A program made the position numbers and the translations under genes. Below are positions 26,455-34,931 of a stretch of DNA of 64,000 bases, piece by piece. How positions within the stretch are numbered: position 1 is the stretch's first letter; every line of letters starts with the position of its first letter. Below the pieces are notes generated by a model. It was not told the DNA's origin and did not search any database. It saw nothing but the letters and a program-made list of their open reading frames with translations. The DNA is from AC-32 sp963813435 (GTDB taxonomy: Bacteria; Actinomycetota; Thermoleophilia; Gaiellales; Gaiellaceae), in NCBI GenBank assembly GCA_963813435.1, contig CAWEYY010000003.1, positions 1,488,001-1,552,000 on the forward strand, given 5' to 3'.

Positions 26455-28244
26455 CAGAGTGCGCCGGAGAGCGAGGCGACGAACGGCGGTAGCGTCTCGC
26501 GCCAGTCGCCGAGGAGCGCGACGTCCGAGGCGTCGTCGTCGGGCTCGCTTCGCACGGTGACCAGCACGCCCGCCTTGACCGACGCGGCCGCGTGCTCGTA
26601 CCCCGGCTCCGTCTCGACCGCGACGTAGAGGCGCGGGGCGACGGCGCGGCCAAGCAGTCCCAGCTGCCGGCCTCTCGAGACGAGCCCGGCCTCGCAGGCG
26701 CCGAGATCGCCGCCGAGCGCCGCGCCGAGCTCGGCCGCGTGCTCGCGCAGGACCTCGATTCCGGAGGTGCCGAGGCTCGCGCCGGCGGCCAGCACCGCGT
26801 CCGCCTCGTCGAGCTCGAATCCTCGCTCCGACTCGTCGCGCTCGATCAGGCGTGAGCTCGGCTCGGCGAGCCCTTCCAGGGCGAAAGCCCGGATCTCCGT
26901 CCCGGCCGCGTCGCGCGGCTCGAGCGGCTGGAACATTCGCGGTCGGACGGTCGCGAGCTGCGGTGTCGTTGCGCTCATGATCACGGACACGATGTTCCCG
27001 CCGTAGGCCGGCTTGAACTGGATGAGCCTGCCCGCGCGGTCGATGCCAAGATCGACGCAGTCGCCCGTCATCCCGAGCTCGAGCGCCCCTGCCGCGCGCG
27101 GGCCGTAGTCGCGCCCGCGGCTGCTGGCCGGAATCAACAGCGCATGCGGCCGCTCGCGCTCGAGCACCTGGCGAAGCGCGTCGGCCCAGACCGATGGCTC
27201 GTACCCGGCCAGGCGCGGATCGTCGACGGTCACGACCCGTTCGGCACCGCGCCGCGCCGCTTCGGCAGCCGCCTCCCCCAACCCGTGCCCGAGCAGGAGC
27301 GCGACGTTCGACCCGCCGAGCTTGCCTGCGAGCTCGCGTCCCTTCGCCAGGAGCTCGAGCGACACTCGCGCGGGTCTTCCGTCGACGAGCTCGACCATCG
27401 ACCAGCAGTCGTACGACTCGCCGGGCTTCTCTCCGAGCCGCTCGGGCTTCTCCCACGCCGACGGCGCGACCTGCCGCTCAGACAGGAGCGATTTCACGCG
27501 CTCGGCTGCCGCCGCAGGGTCGGTGAAGGTCTCTCCAGCGCGCTCGGGCGAGACGTCTCGAACTGCAAGGACGCGGGTCGGCGAGCCTGTCTGCCCGAAG
27601 CGCTTGTCGTTCGGCTGCACGTCGGGCACGAGATCGGCGGCCGTCCAGACGACGATCCGGCCGTCGGCGTCTGCGACCGGTTCCGCGTCGAGGTCCACGC
27701 CGTCGGGAGGCGACGCGATGGAGCACAGAGCGGGAAGCGTGACCTCGTAGGTCTCCTCGCCTTCGTCTCCGAGCCGCCTGGCCCGCAGCGCTCCGTCGCT
27801 CGCCTCGAGCGAGACGGCTCCGGTGACCTGTGGGAAGTCCAGGAACGCGGCGACCTCGGGCGGCACCTGCCAGGTCTCGGAGTCGAGCGTCTTGCGCCCG
27901 CAGAGGACGAGGTCTGCGCCCTCCTTGCGGATCGCCAGCGCCAGCGCACGCGTCGTGCCGAGAACGTCGGCGAGCGCGAAGACCCGGTCGGAGAGATGGA
28001 TGCAGCGGTCGGCGCCGACGGCAAGCGCCTGCCGCAGGGTCTCTTCGGCGGCGGGCGGGCCCATCGTCATCGCGATCACCTCGCCGCCGTACTGCTCCCG
28101 CAGCCGGGCCGCATGCGCGACCGCGTAGGCGTCGAAGCGGTTCAGCTCAAGCGGCACGCCCTCCCGCACGAGCGACTTCGTCTCGTCGTCGAAGCGAATC
28201 GCGTCGCCGCGCGGCACCTGTTTGACCAGGCAGACGATCTTCAC
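26454..28244 (-). CDS. Fused electron-transfer flavoprotein beta-alpha protein, degenerate FAD region
   Basis: 596 residues equal to EtfB (about 1-260: KIVCLVKQVP, ALAVGADRCIHL, GRKTLDSETWQVPPEVAAFL) joined to EtfA (about 280-596). EtfA normally binds FAD through its C-terminal domain. Here QLGLLGRAVAPRLYVAV is recognisable, but the following GISGAIQH-type motif reads ETEPGYEH and the Ser-Arg element upstream is not recognisable. No ETF-quinone oxidoreductase is nearby. It starts at GTG 28244 seven nt after TAGTCT on the minus strand. It probably passes electrons from a dehydrogenase, or is a divergent paralogue with altered flavin binding. Confidence 0.85.
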   Translation of the reverse strand: MKIVCLVKQVPRGDAIRFDDETKSLVREGVPLELNRFDAYAVAHAARLREQYGGEVIAMTMGPPAAEETLRQALAVGADRCIHLSDRVFALADVLGTTRALALAIRKEGADLVLCGRKTLDSETWQVPPEVAAFLDFPQVTGAVSLEASDGALRARRLGDEGEETYEVTLPALCSIASPPDGVDLDAEPVADADGRIVVWTAADLVPDVQPNDKRFGQTGSPTRVLAVRDVSPERAGETFTDPAAAAERVKSLLSERQVAPSAWEKPERLGEKPGESYDCWSMVELVDGRPARVSLELLAKGRELAGKLGGSNVALLLGHGLGEAAAEAARRGAERVVTVDDPRLAGYEPSVWADALRQVLERERPHALLIPASSRGRDYGPRAAGALELGMTGDCVDLGIDRAGRLIQFKPAYGGNIVSVIMSATTPQLATVRPRMFQPLEPRDAAGTEIRAFALEGLAEPSSRLIERDESERGFELDEADAVLAAGASLGTSGIEVLREHAAELGAALGGDLGACEAGLVSRGRQLGLLGRAVAPRLYVAVETEPGYEHAAASVKAGVLVTVRSEPDDDASDVALLGDWRETLPPFVASLSGAL

Positions 28245-28263
28245 GTCGGTGAGACTACCGGCC

Positions 28264-28944
28264 GTGCTCGGGGTGCTCTACGACATCCACGGGAACCTGC
28301 CCGCCCTTGACGCGGTGCTGGCCGAGGCGGAGCGTGAGGGCGTCGACCGCTGGCTCCTCGGCGGCGATTACGGCACCCCGAGCCCGTGGCCGCTCGAGAC
28401 ACTTGGTCGCCTCCGGGAGCTCGAGAACGCGACCTGGATCCGCGGAAACGGTGAGCGCTGGCTCCGCGAGCCGCCCGCCGATCGCCCGGAGGTGATGCAG
28501 GACTACGCGCTGTTCCGCGGCGACCTCCCGGACGAGGAGATCGACCGGCTCTACGCGCTGCCGCGGACGGCCGAGCTGGACGGGGTGCTCTACGTGCACG
28601 GCTCTCCGCTCTCGGACGTCGAGAGCTTCGCACCGCAGCCGGGCGATGAGGCGGACGAGATCCGGATGCTGGCCGGCGTGCGCGACCGGGTCGTCGTCTT
28701 CGGCCACAGCCACCAGCAGTTCCAGCGCCCGGGGCCCCACGGGACGACGCTCGTCAACCCGGGCAGCGTCGGAATGCCGCTCGACGGGGACCGCCGCTCC
28801 GCCTGGGCGGTCAGCCGCAGGCCCGGGGAGTTCGAGTTCCGTCGCACCGAGTACGACTGGGAGCGTGCAGCCGACGCGTTCCGTGGGCTGAGCGGCCGCT
28901 TCGGCCAGCTCGCGGCGCGGCGGATCGAGCTCGGCTCGGACTGA
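28264..28944 (+). CDS. Metallophosphoesterase (YfcE/calcineurin-like)
   Basis: 226-residue phosphoesterase. Metal-binding series: YDIHGN (about 5-10), LGGDYG, IRGNGERW in place of the usual GNHD/E, VHGSP and FGHSH, then TLVNPGSVG. The fold is that of small YfcE-like phosphodiesterases or ApaH relatives; the substrate is unknown. It starts at GTG 28264 only 19 bp from the divergent GTG of the fused Etf gene, so the two promoters must overlap. Another start at 28273 is possible. Confidence 0.85.
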   Translation: MLGVLYDIHGNLPALDAVLAEAEREGVDRWLLGGDYGTPSPWPLETLGRLRELENATWIRGNGERWLREPPADRPEVMQDYALFRGDLPDEEIDRLYALPRTAELDGVLYVHGSPLSDVESFAPQPGDEADEIRMLAGVRDRVVVFGHSHQQFQRPGPHGTTLVNPGSVGMPLDGDRRSAWAVSRRPGEFEFRRTEYDWERAADAFRGLSGRFGQLAARRIELGSD

Positions 28945-28963
28945 CCGCGACCGCTGTGGGCTG

Positions 28964-29040
28964 AACGTCACACTCTCGGCGCAGTTCCGCGACAGACACT
29001 GGCGCCCGCGCTCGATACGCTCGCAGCGGGGAGGAGGCTG
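28964..29040 (+). repeat. Promoter-like dispersed block, copy 3
   Basis: Plus-oriented. GTCACACTCTCGG, GCGACAGAC, 18 nt, TACGCT (29016-29021), CGCAGC, then GGGGAGGAGG. It lies between two convergent genes (phosphoesterase and OsmC-like), so transcription from it would be antisense to the OsmC-like gene. It shares 18 identical bases around and after the -10 with the copy at 32861. Confidence 0.6.
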
Positions 29041-29071
29041 GGCGCGCCTTAACTAGGGGAGAGAGGAGCGG

Positions 29072-29509
29072 CTAGCCGGCGAGCGCCGCTTCGAGCTCGA
29101 TCTCCACGCCGCCGAGGGCGTTCGAGACCGGGCAGCCCTTCTTTGCTTCCTCCGCTGCTGCGAGGAACGTCGCCTCGTCGATGCCGTCCACCTCGCCTCG
29201 CACCGTGAGGTGCATCGATGTGATGCGGAAGCCCGCGTCGGTCTGGTCGAGAGAGCAGACCGCGTCAGCCTCGATCCGCGTCGGCGGGTGCCCGGCCTGG
29301 GCGAGCCCGTGCGCGAGGGCCATCGACACACAGGTCGCGTGTGCGGCGGCGATCAGCTCCTCCGGGCTGGTCTTGCCGCCCGACTCCTCGAACCGGGAGG
29401 CGAACGTCACCTGCTGCCCAGTGATCGCGCCGCTGCCCGTGTCGAACCGGCCGGAGCCGTGGACGAGGTCGCCCTCCCAGGTCGCGTGCGCGTGCCGCTC
29501 AATCGCCAT
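29072..29509 (-). CDS. OsmC/Ohr-family peroxiredoxin-like protein
   Basis: 145-residue OsmC-fold protein that reduces organic hydroperoxides. The two reactive cysteines are present: Cys in AAAHATCVSMAL (about residue 58) and Cys in KKGCPVSNALG (about 124). The N-terminal WEGDLVHGSGRFDTGSGA matches the OsmC rather than the Ohr subgroup. The ATG at 29509 overlaps the rarA 3' end by 11 nt, so the two are probably co-transcribed. Confidence 0.9.
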   Translation of the reverse strand: MAIERHAHATWEGDLVHGSGRFDTGSGAITGQQVTFASRFEESGGKTSPEELIAAAHATCVSMALAHGLAQAGHPPTRIEADAVCSLDQTDAGFRITSMHLTVRGEVDGIDEATFLAAAEEAKKGCPVSNALGGVEIELEAALAG

Positions 29510-30767
29510 CGTGTGCTTCCTCCTCGCCTGACCCTGACGGTCGGTAGTAGGTGCGTCCCCGCAACGCTTCCGGCAGGTGCGCCTCCTCGAACCCGCGCGG
29601 ATCGTCGTGCGGGTAAATGTAACCGGCTCCGCGCCCGAGCTGGCGTGCACCGCGATACCCGGTCCCTCGCAGCGCGTCGGGCGGTCGCTCGTGGCCGTGC
29701 TCCTGGACATCCGCGGTGGCCTCCTTCAGCGCCACGTAGGAGGCGTTCGACTTCGGCGCGCGTGCGAGGTAGATCGCGGCCTGGGCGAGGTTGAGCCGCG
29801 CCTCCGGGAGGCCGACGTGCTCGACTGCCTGCGCGGCGGCGACCGCGACGAGGAGCGCGCGCGGGTCGGCGTTCCCGATGTCCTCGGAGGCCAGCACGAT
29901 CATGCGGCGCGCGATGAAGCGCGCATCCTCTCCGCCCTCGAGCATCGCCGCGAGGTAGTAGACGGACGCGTCCGGATCGGAGCCTCGCATCGACTTGATG
30001 AAGGCGGACGTGAAGTCGTAGTGGGCATCGCCGCCCTTGTCGTAGACGAGCGGTCGCTTGCGGGCCGCGTCCTCGACGTGCTCGGCCCGCAGCTCGCCGC
30101 CGTCGGATCGGGCCGTCTGGACGGCGACCTCCACGATGGTGAGCGCGTTCCGCGCATCCCCGCCCGCGCGCACGGCGACCAGCTCCACCAGCTCGTCGTC
30201 GAGCTCGGCGCCGAGGGCCGTCGCGCCGCGCCGCACGATCTGCGCGAGCTCCTCCTGCGACAGCGAGCGAAGCTCGTAGACCTGGCAGCGCGAGAGCAAC
30301 GCCGAGTTGACCGAGAAGTACGGGTTCTCGGTGGTCGCGCCGATCAGCGTGAGGAGCCCCTCCTCGACACCCGGGAGGAGCGCGTCCTGCTGTGCCTTGT
30401 TGAACCTGTGGATCTCGTCCAGGAAGAGGATCGTCCGCTGGCCGGTGCCGCCGAGCCGATCACGCGAGCGCGCGAGGACCTCGCGCACGTCCGAGACCGT
30501 CGCCGACACCGCGGAGAGCTCCTCGAAGGCGCCGCCGGTGCTCTCGGCGACGATTCGCGCGATGGTCGTCTTCCCGGTTCCCGGCGGCCCGAAGAGGATC
30601 ATCGAGCCGACGCGGTCCTCGGCGATCGCGAGCCGCAGCGCCGATCCCACCCCGAGAGCCTGCTCCTGACCGACGAACTCGTCGAGCGTGCGCGGCCGCA
30701 ACCGCAGCGCGAGCGGCGCGAGATCGCGGATCCGCTCCTGGGCTGCGTCGCCGAAGAGATCGCTCAC
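29499..30767 (-). CDS. rarA: Replication-associated recombination protein A
   Basis: 422-residue AAA+ ATPase acting at stalled forks, related to MgsA/WRNIP1. Visible: LRPRTLDEFVGQ at the N-terminus, Walker A GPPGTGKTT (about 59-67), Walker B LFLDEIHRFNK, sensor 1 GATTENPYF, arginine finger region LLSRCQVYEL, then a C-terminal oligomerisation domain (SDPDASVYYLAAMLEGGED and YIYPHDDP). It starts at GTG 30767. Its promoter overlaps that of the divergent kynA gene. Confidence 0.94.
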   Translation of the reverse strand: MSDLFGDAAQERIRDLAPLALRLRPRTLDEFVGQEQALGVGSALRLAIAEDRVGSMILFGPPGTGKTTIARIVAESTGGAFEELSAVSATVSDVREVLARSRDRLGGTGQRTILFLDEIHRFNKAQQDALLPGVEEGLLTLIGATTENPYFSVNSALLSRCQVYELRSLSQEELAQIVRRGATALGAELDDELVELVAVRAGGDARNALTIVEVAVQTARSDGGELRAEHVEDAARKRPLVYDKGGDAHYDFTSAFIKSMRGSDPDASVYYLAAMLEGGEDARFIARRMIVLASEDIGNADPRALLVAVAAAQAVEHVGLPEARLNLAQAAIYLARAPKSNASYVALKEATADVQEHGHERPPDALRGTGYRGARQLGRGAGYIYPHDDPRGFEEAHLPEALRGRTYYRPSGSGEEEAHDGD

Positions 30768-30790
30768 GTCGCGAGAAGTATGCTCCGGCC

Positions 30791-31507
30791 GTGGAGGGTC
30801 ACGAAGCGGAGGACTTCAGCGCGCCCGTCCTCGAGGGCGACGCCGCGAGCGACTACGAGCGCTACCTGCGGACCGACGAGCTGCTCGCGCTGCAGAAGAT
30901 GCCCGCCGAGCAGGCGCACCGGGACGAGCTGCTATTCCAGACCGTCCACCAGGCGTCGGAGCTCTGGCTCAAGCTCGCCTGGACCGAGGCCGAGGAGGCG
31001 ACCGCGCTAATCGAGCGGGAGGACCTGGCCGCGGCCGCGCGCCTTCTCCGCAGGAGCGTGCTGGCCGTCCAGTACGTGATCGCCCAGCTGGACATGCTCG
31101 AGCAGATGTCGCCGTGGGAGTACCAGACGATCCGCAAGGTGCTCGGGCACGGGAGCGGCTTCGACTCGCCGGGGTTCCGCGAGATCCGCCGGGTCACGCC
31201 GCAGCTGGGCCAGGCGTTCTTCGGCCTCATTCGCGCGCGCGGCCTGACGATCGTCGACGTCTACCGTCAGGGCCGCGCGCACGAAGACCTGTACCAGCTC
31301 GCCGAGCTCCTGATCGCCTGGGACGAGCACATCTCGCTCTGGCGCATGCGGCACTACCTGGTTGTCGCGCGCGTGATCGGCGATCAGGTCGTAGGCACGC
31401 AGGGCACGCCGGTCGAGCTGCTGGGCGGTCTGATCAAGCAGCGCTTCTACCCCGAGCTCTGGCAGGCGCGCAACAAGCTCACGCAGCTCTCCAACGAGGA
31501 GGACTGA
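30791..31507 (+). CDS. kynA: Tryptophan 2,3-dioxygenase
   Basis: Heme enzyme opening the indole ring of L-tryptophan to N-formylkynurenine. 238 residues, short for the family (about 280) mainly at the ends. Visible: YERYLRTDELLALQ, RDELLFQTVHQASELWLKL (distal His/Phe/Tyr region), LGHGSGFDSPGFRE (substrate loop) and the proximal heme His in WRMRHYLVV. It starts at GTG 30791, six nt after TATGCT (30779-30784), probably leaderless. Later kynurenine-pathway genes are not in the window. Confidence 0.94.
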   Translation: MEGHEAEDFSAPVLEGDAASDYERYLRTDELLALQKMPAEQAHRDELLFQTVHQASELWLKLAWTEAEEATALIEREDLAAAARLLRRSVLAVQYVIAQLDMLEQMSPWEYQTIRKVLGHGSGFDSPGFREIRRVTPQLGQAFFGLIRARGLTIVDVYRQGRAHEDLYQLAELLIAWDEHISLWRMRHYLVVARVIGDQVVGTQGTPVELLGGLIKQRFYPELWQARNKLTQLSNEED

Positions 31508-32809
31508 ACGGCTCTCGGCGCGGCTCTTCGTGACGAGACCGCCGAGCTCCTCCGGGAGCTGATCCGGCTCGACACGGTCAACCCGCCGGGAAACGAGACG
31601 CTCGCGGCGGAGCTCCTGCGCGACTACCTCGCCGCGAACGGAGTCGAGAGCCAGCTCTACGCCAAGGTTCCCGAGCGGGCGAACCTCGTCGCGCGGATTC
31701 CCGGTCGGGGGGATGGGCCGAGCCTGCTGCTCCTCTCGCACACCGACACGGTCGTCGCCGATCCGGCCGAGTGGCAGGTCGATCCGTGGTCGGCGGAGCT
31801 TCGTGACGGCGAGATCTGGGGCCGTGGCGCGCTCGACATGAAAGGTGAGGTCGCGGCGAGTGCGGTCACCCTCGCCTCGCTCTCGCGTGAGGACTTTCGG
31901 CCGGCCGGCGACCTGATCTTCGTCGCGGCCGCCGACGAGGAGGTCGGCGACGACTTCGGCCTGCCGTGGCTCTGCCGCGAGCACCCGGACGCGATTCGCG
32001 CCGACTACGCGCTCAACGAGGGCTCGGGCGAGCGCGTCGAGCTCGGCGGGCGCGCCTTCTACCTGTGCTCGACCGCCGAGAAGATGAGCTCGCCGTTCCG
32101 CCTGACGGTGCACGGCCGCGCGGGCCACGCCTCGATGCCGGGCATCGCGGACAACGCGCTGGCCAAGGCGGCGCCGCTGATCGAGCGCCTCGCCGCGTAT
32201 CGCGCCGAGCCGCAGCTGGGGCCCGAGACCGAGGCCTTGGTGCAGGCGGTCGTCGGCCAGTCGCTGGAAGCTCCGCAGGTGCTGGAGCTGGCGCGCGACC
32301 TCGATCCGTTCGCAGCCGAGCTGGTCGAACCGCTGCTGTCGCTGACGCTCTCGCCGACGATGATCTCCGCCTCCGAGCGGCGGAACGTGATCCCTTCCGT
32401 CTGCGAGGTCGACGTGGACTGCCGCCTGCTTCCCGACCAGACGCAGGCCGAGGCCGAGCAGATCATCCGGTCGGTTCTCGGCGAGGGGGACTACGAGTTC
32501 GAGTGGACCGACGGCCGTGGCGGGACGCGCTCACCGCTGCAGACGCCGCTCTGGGACGCGGTCGAGAGCTTCGTCGCCGAGGAAGAGCCCGGCGCGACGG
32601 TCGTGCCGCTGCTGGTTGCGGGGTTCACGGACAGCCACTGGCTGCGGGAAGCGTTCGGAACCGTCGCGTACGGCTTCTTCCCGATGCGGACGATGGATCC
32701 CCAGCTCGCAGCTCGTCTGGTGCACTCGGCCGACGAGCGGGTTGCGGTCGAGGACCTCGAGCTGGGCGTGCGCTGCTTCCGCCACGTCGCTCGGACGCTC
32801 CTGGCCTGA
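31508..32809 (+). CDS. M20-family metallopeptidase with apparent ACG start codon
   Basis: 433-residue binuclear zinc hydrolase of the ArgE/DapE/CPG2 family. Zinc and catalytic motifs: LLSHTDTV (about 77-84), GRGALDMKG, ADEEVGDD (catalytic Glu), NEGSG and the last His in VHSADERV. The homologous reading frame runs back to the kynA stop (31505-31507) without any ATG, GTG or TTG; the first is ATG 31838, which would delete the first zinc ligand. An ACG at 31508, placed 5 nt after GAGGAGG (31496-31502), is the best start. Substrate unknown. Confidence 0.88.
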   Translation, partial: TALGAALRDETAELLRELIRLDTVNPPGNETLAAELLRDYLAANGVESQLYAKVPERANLVARIPGRGDGPSLLLLSHTDTVVADPAEWQVDPWSAELRDGEIWGRGALDMKGEVAASAVTLASLSREDFRPAGDLIFVAAADEEVGDDFGLPWLCREHPDAIRADYALNEGSGERVELGGRAFYLCSTAEKMSSPFRLTVHGRAGHASMPGIADNALAKAAPLIERLAAYRAEPQLGPETEALVQAVVGQSLEAPQVLELARDLDPFAAELVEPLLSLTLSPTMISASERRNVIPSVCEVDVDCRLLPDQTQAEAEQIIRSVLGEGDYEFEWTDGRGGTRSPLQTPLWDAVESFVAEEEPGATVVPLLVAGFTDSHWLREAFGTVAYGFFPMRTMDPQLAARLVHSADERVAVEDLELGVRCFRHVARTLLA

Positions 32810-32860
32810 CGCCCGCCCCGCCCGTGGTTTCGCAGCTCGGGGCGGCAGGTCCCAGTAGCC

Positions 32861-32930
32861 TCCTCCCCGCTGCGAGCGTAACGAGGAAACACGCACGCAG
32901 GGGTGACGCAACTGTGCCGAAAGTGGTGCG
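32861..32930 (-). repeat. Promoter-like dispersed block, copy 4
   Basis: Reading leftward: a Cys/His-like CACCCCT replaces CACACAC, 18 nt, TACGCT (32880 down to 32875), CGCAGC, GGGGAGGAGG. It lies in the tandem gap between the M20 gene and the DUF1385 gene and points back into the M20 3' end. Confidence 0.58.
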
Positions 32931-32959
32931 GCTCCATGTGCCCGCGCTACGCTCTTGGG

Positions 32960-33766
32960 ATGGCCGCCCGCGACCGTGAAGAGAAGATCCGCCTCGGCGG
33001 GATGGCGCTGATGAACGGCGTGCTCGTGCACGGCCCGAACGCCTGGGCCTGCGCCGTCCGTACTCCCACCGGTGAGCTCGAGGTCGCCGCGAGGTACAAG
33101 AGCCTTCGCGCCAACGAGGTCGCCTCACCCCTCCTTCGCGGGCCGGCGAGGTTCGTCGAGATGTTCGCGCTGCTGCCCGCGGTCCGGCGAGCGCTTCCCT
33201 CGGCGCGGCTGCCGTTTCAGCGCGCGGAGGTGATCGGCTCGATGCTCGCGGGCGCGCTCGCCGTCCGGGCCATTCGTGGATCCAACCGGCTCAGCCCGCT
33301 CGTGCGCGAGCTCCTCTCCGGGCTCGTCTCGGCTTTGCCCGCGGCGCTCGCTCTCCGCGGTTCCGAGCTCGCGGCGTACCACGGCGCCGAGCACATCTCG
33401 ATCGGCAGCTACGAGCAGGGCTCTCCGCACGCTCGCGAGCACGAGCGCTGCGGCTCCCACATGCTCGGCCCGCTCCTCGTGAGCTCCGCGATCGGCGGCG
33501 CAATCGCTTCGCGCGCGCCCGTCAACCTGCGCGGGCCGGCTCGCCTCGCGGCCCAGGTCGCCGCCCTCGCCGCGACCACGGAGCTCTTCGGCTGGATGGT
33601 GCGGAATCCGGAACACCCGCTGGCGCAGACGCTCTCCAGGCCCGGCCACGAGCTCCAGCACCGCTTCGCGACCGCGGAGCCGACTCCCGAGCAGCTCGAG
33701 GTGGCCGAGGCCGCGCTGGCCGCCTGCCTCGAGCTCGAGCTCGCCCATGGAGCGGACCCGAACTAA
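32960..33766 (+). CDS. DUF1385 family membrane protein
   Basis: 268 residues. DUF1385 signatures are clear: GGMALMNGVLVHGPNAWA at the N-terminus, YHGAEHISIGSYEQG and HERCGSHMLGPLLV (conserved His, Glu and Cys suggesting a metal site). Several helices lie between and after these. Function is unknown; the family is widespread in Gram-positive bacteria. The start at 32960 was chosen because TACGCT at 32948-32953 would give a leaderless mRNA there and the upstream frame is repeat sequence. Confidence 0.85.
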   Translation: MAARDREEKIRLGGMALMNGVLVHGPNAWACAVRTPTGELEVAARYKSLRANEVASPLLRGPARFVEMFALLPAVRRALPSARLPFQRAEVIGSMLAGALAVRAIRGSNRLSPLVRELLSGLVSALPAALALRGSELAAYHGAEHISIGSYEQGSPHAREHERCGSHMLGPLLVSSAIGGAIASRAPVNLRGPARLAAQVAALAATTELFGWMVRNPEHPLAQTLSRPGHELQHRFATAEPTPEQLEVAEAALAACLELELAHGADPN

Positions 33767-33825
33767 GGCGCCGCTCGGCGGTGTCGACCTCGGGCCGTGT
33801 GGGCTTTGCCCGGACGGCCGTCTGA
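33767..33825 (+). repeat. Two-hairpin dispersed element, copy 2
   Basis: Hairpin 1: 33767-33773 with 33779-33785 (7 bp, two G-U), starting one base after a stop codon. Hairpin 2: 33793-33804 with 33808-33819 (11 of 12 pairs, TTT loop). GTCTGA follows at 33820-33825, with the pncB ATG at 33827. Confidence 0.72.
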
Positions 33826-33826
33826 A

Positions 33827-34927
33827 ATGCACGATCGATCCGTAAGACGCCTCGCAAAGGCGGGAGGTCGCCTTCCGCCGGAGGTCTTCGAGCTCCCCGT
33901 CGAGAAGATGCGGGAGGGCTACTACACCGACGCGTACTTCAACCACACGCGCCAGGTGCTGCTGCGCGACGATCGCCACCCGCGCGTCGTGATGCAGGTC
34001 TTCCAGAAGAAGCACGCGTACCTGGGCGGAGTCGACGAGGCCATCGCGATCCTCACGCTCTGCGCCGAGGACTGGGACGACCTGACCGTCCACGCCCTCC
34101 GCGACGGCGACCAGCTCGAGCCCTACGAACCGGTGCTCACGATCGAGGGCGACTACACGGGCTTCGCGCACCTCGAGACCGCGTACCTGGGGGTGCTCGC
34201 CAGGCGGACGCTGATCACGAGCAACGTCGTCCGCGTCCTCGAGGCCGCGAACGGCAAGCCGATCATCTTCATGCCTGCCCGCCACGACCATCACCGCGTC
34301 CAAACCGGGGACGGCTACGCGGCCTGGATCGCAGGCCAGGTCGTCGGCGCCGAGATCGGCGTCACCTCGGAGGCCCAGGCCTCGTGGTGGGGCGGCCGGG
34401 GGGTCGGCACGGTCCCCCACGCGCTGATCGGCTCGTACGGCGGGAACACGGTGCTCGCGGCGACCAAGTTCGCCGAGCACGCGGATCCCGACATCAGCAT
34501 CACGGTCCTGGTCGACTTCGACAACGACTCGGTCAAGACTGCACTCGAGGTCGCGCGCGCGCTCGGCCCGCGGCTCTGGGGTGTGCGGCTCGACACCTCC
34601 GAGAAGCTCGTCGACCGGTCGCTCTGGGACGAGATGGGCGACTTCGACCCGCGCGGCGTCAACGAGCGGCTCGTGCGGAACGTGCGGGAGGCGCTCGACC
34701 GCGACGGCTTCGAGCGGGTGAAGATCGTCGTCTCCGGCGGCTTCACCGTTGAGCGGATCCGCGACTTCGAGACCCGCGGCGTGCCGGTCGACTCCTACGG
34801 CGTCGGCTCCGCGCTCATCCGCGGCGAGAACGACTTCACCGCCGACATCGTCATGACGGACGGCCGCCGCTCGGCCAAGGCGGGCCGCGCCTACCGCGCG
34901 AGCCCTCGCCTCGAGCTCGTCGACTGA
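33827..34927 (+). CDS. pncB: Nicotinate phosphoribosyltransferase family protein
   Basis: 366-residue type II phosphoribosyltransferase of NAD salvage (nicotinate + PRPP to nicotinate mononucleotide). Visible: REGYYTDAYFN near the N-terminus, FMPARHDHHRVQTGDGYAAW, the phosphate-binding region VDFDNDS, RLDTSEKLV and IVVSGGFT, and GVGSALIRGENDFTAD. The length matches the shorter archaeal/actinobacterial branch, in which quinolinate enzymes are relatives. The ATG at 33827 is at the edge of a two-hairpin repeat; an alternative Met at 33908 would remove family residues. Confidence 0.87.
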   Translation: MHDRSVRRLAKAGGRLPPEVFELPVEKMREGYYTDAYFNHTRQVLLRDDRHPRVVMQVFQKKHAYLGGVDEAIAILTLCAEDWDDLTVHALRDGDQLEPYEPVLTIEGDYTGFAHLETAYLGVLARRTLITSNVVRVLEAANGKPIIFMPARHDHHRVQTGDGYAAWIAGQVVGAEIGVTSEAQASWWGGRGVGTVPHALIGSYGGNTVLAATKFAEHADPDISITVLVDFDNDSVKTALEVARALGPRLWGVRLDTSEKLVDRSLWDEMGDFDPRGVNERLVRNVREALDRDGFERVKIVVSGGFTVERIRDFETRGVPVDSYGVGSALIRGENDFTADIVMTDGRRSAKAGRAYRASPRLELVD

Positions 34928-34931
34928 GCCC

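Noticed and set aside
30791..34927. A de novo NAD pathway from kynA to pncB
   Set aside because: Only the first tryptophan-degrading step and a nicotinate salvage enzyme are present; no kynurenine formamidase, kynureninase or quinolinate genes lie between them.
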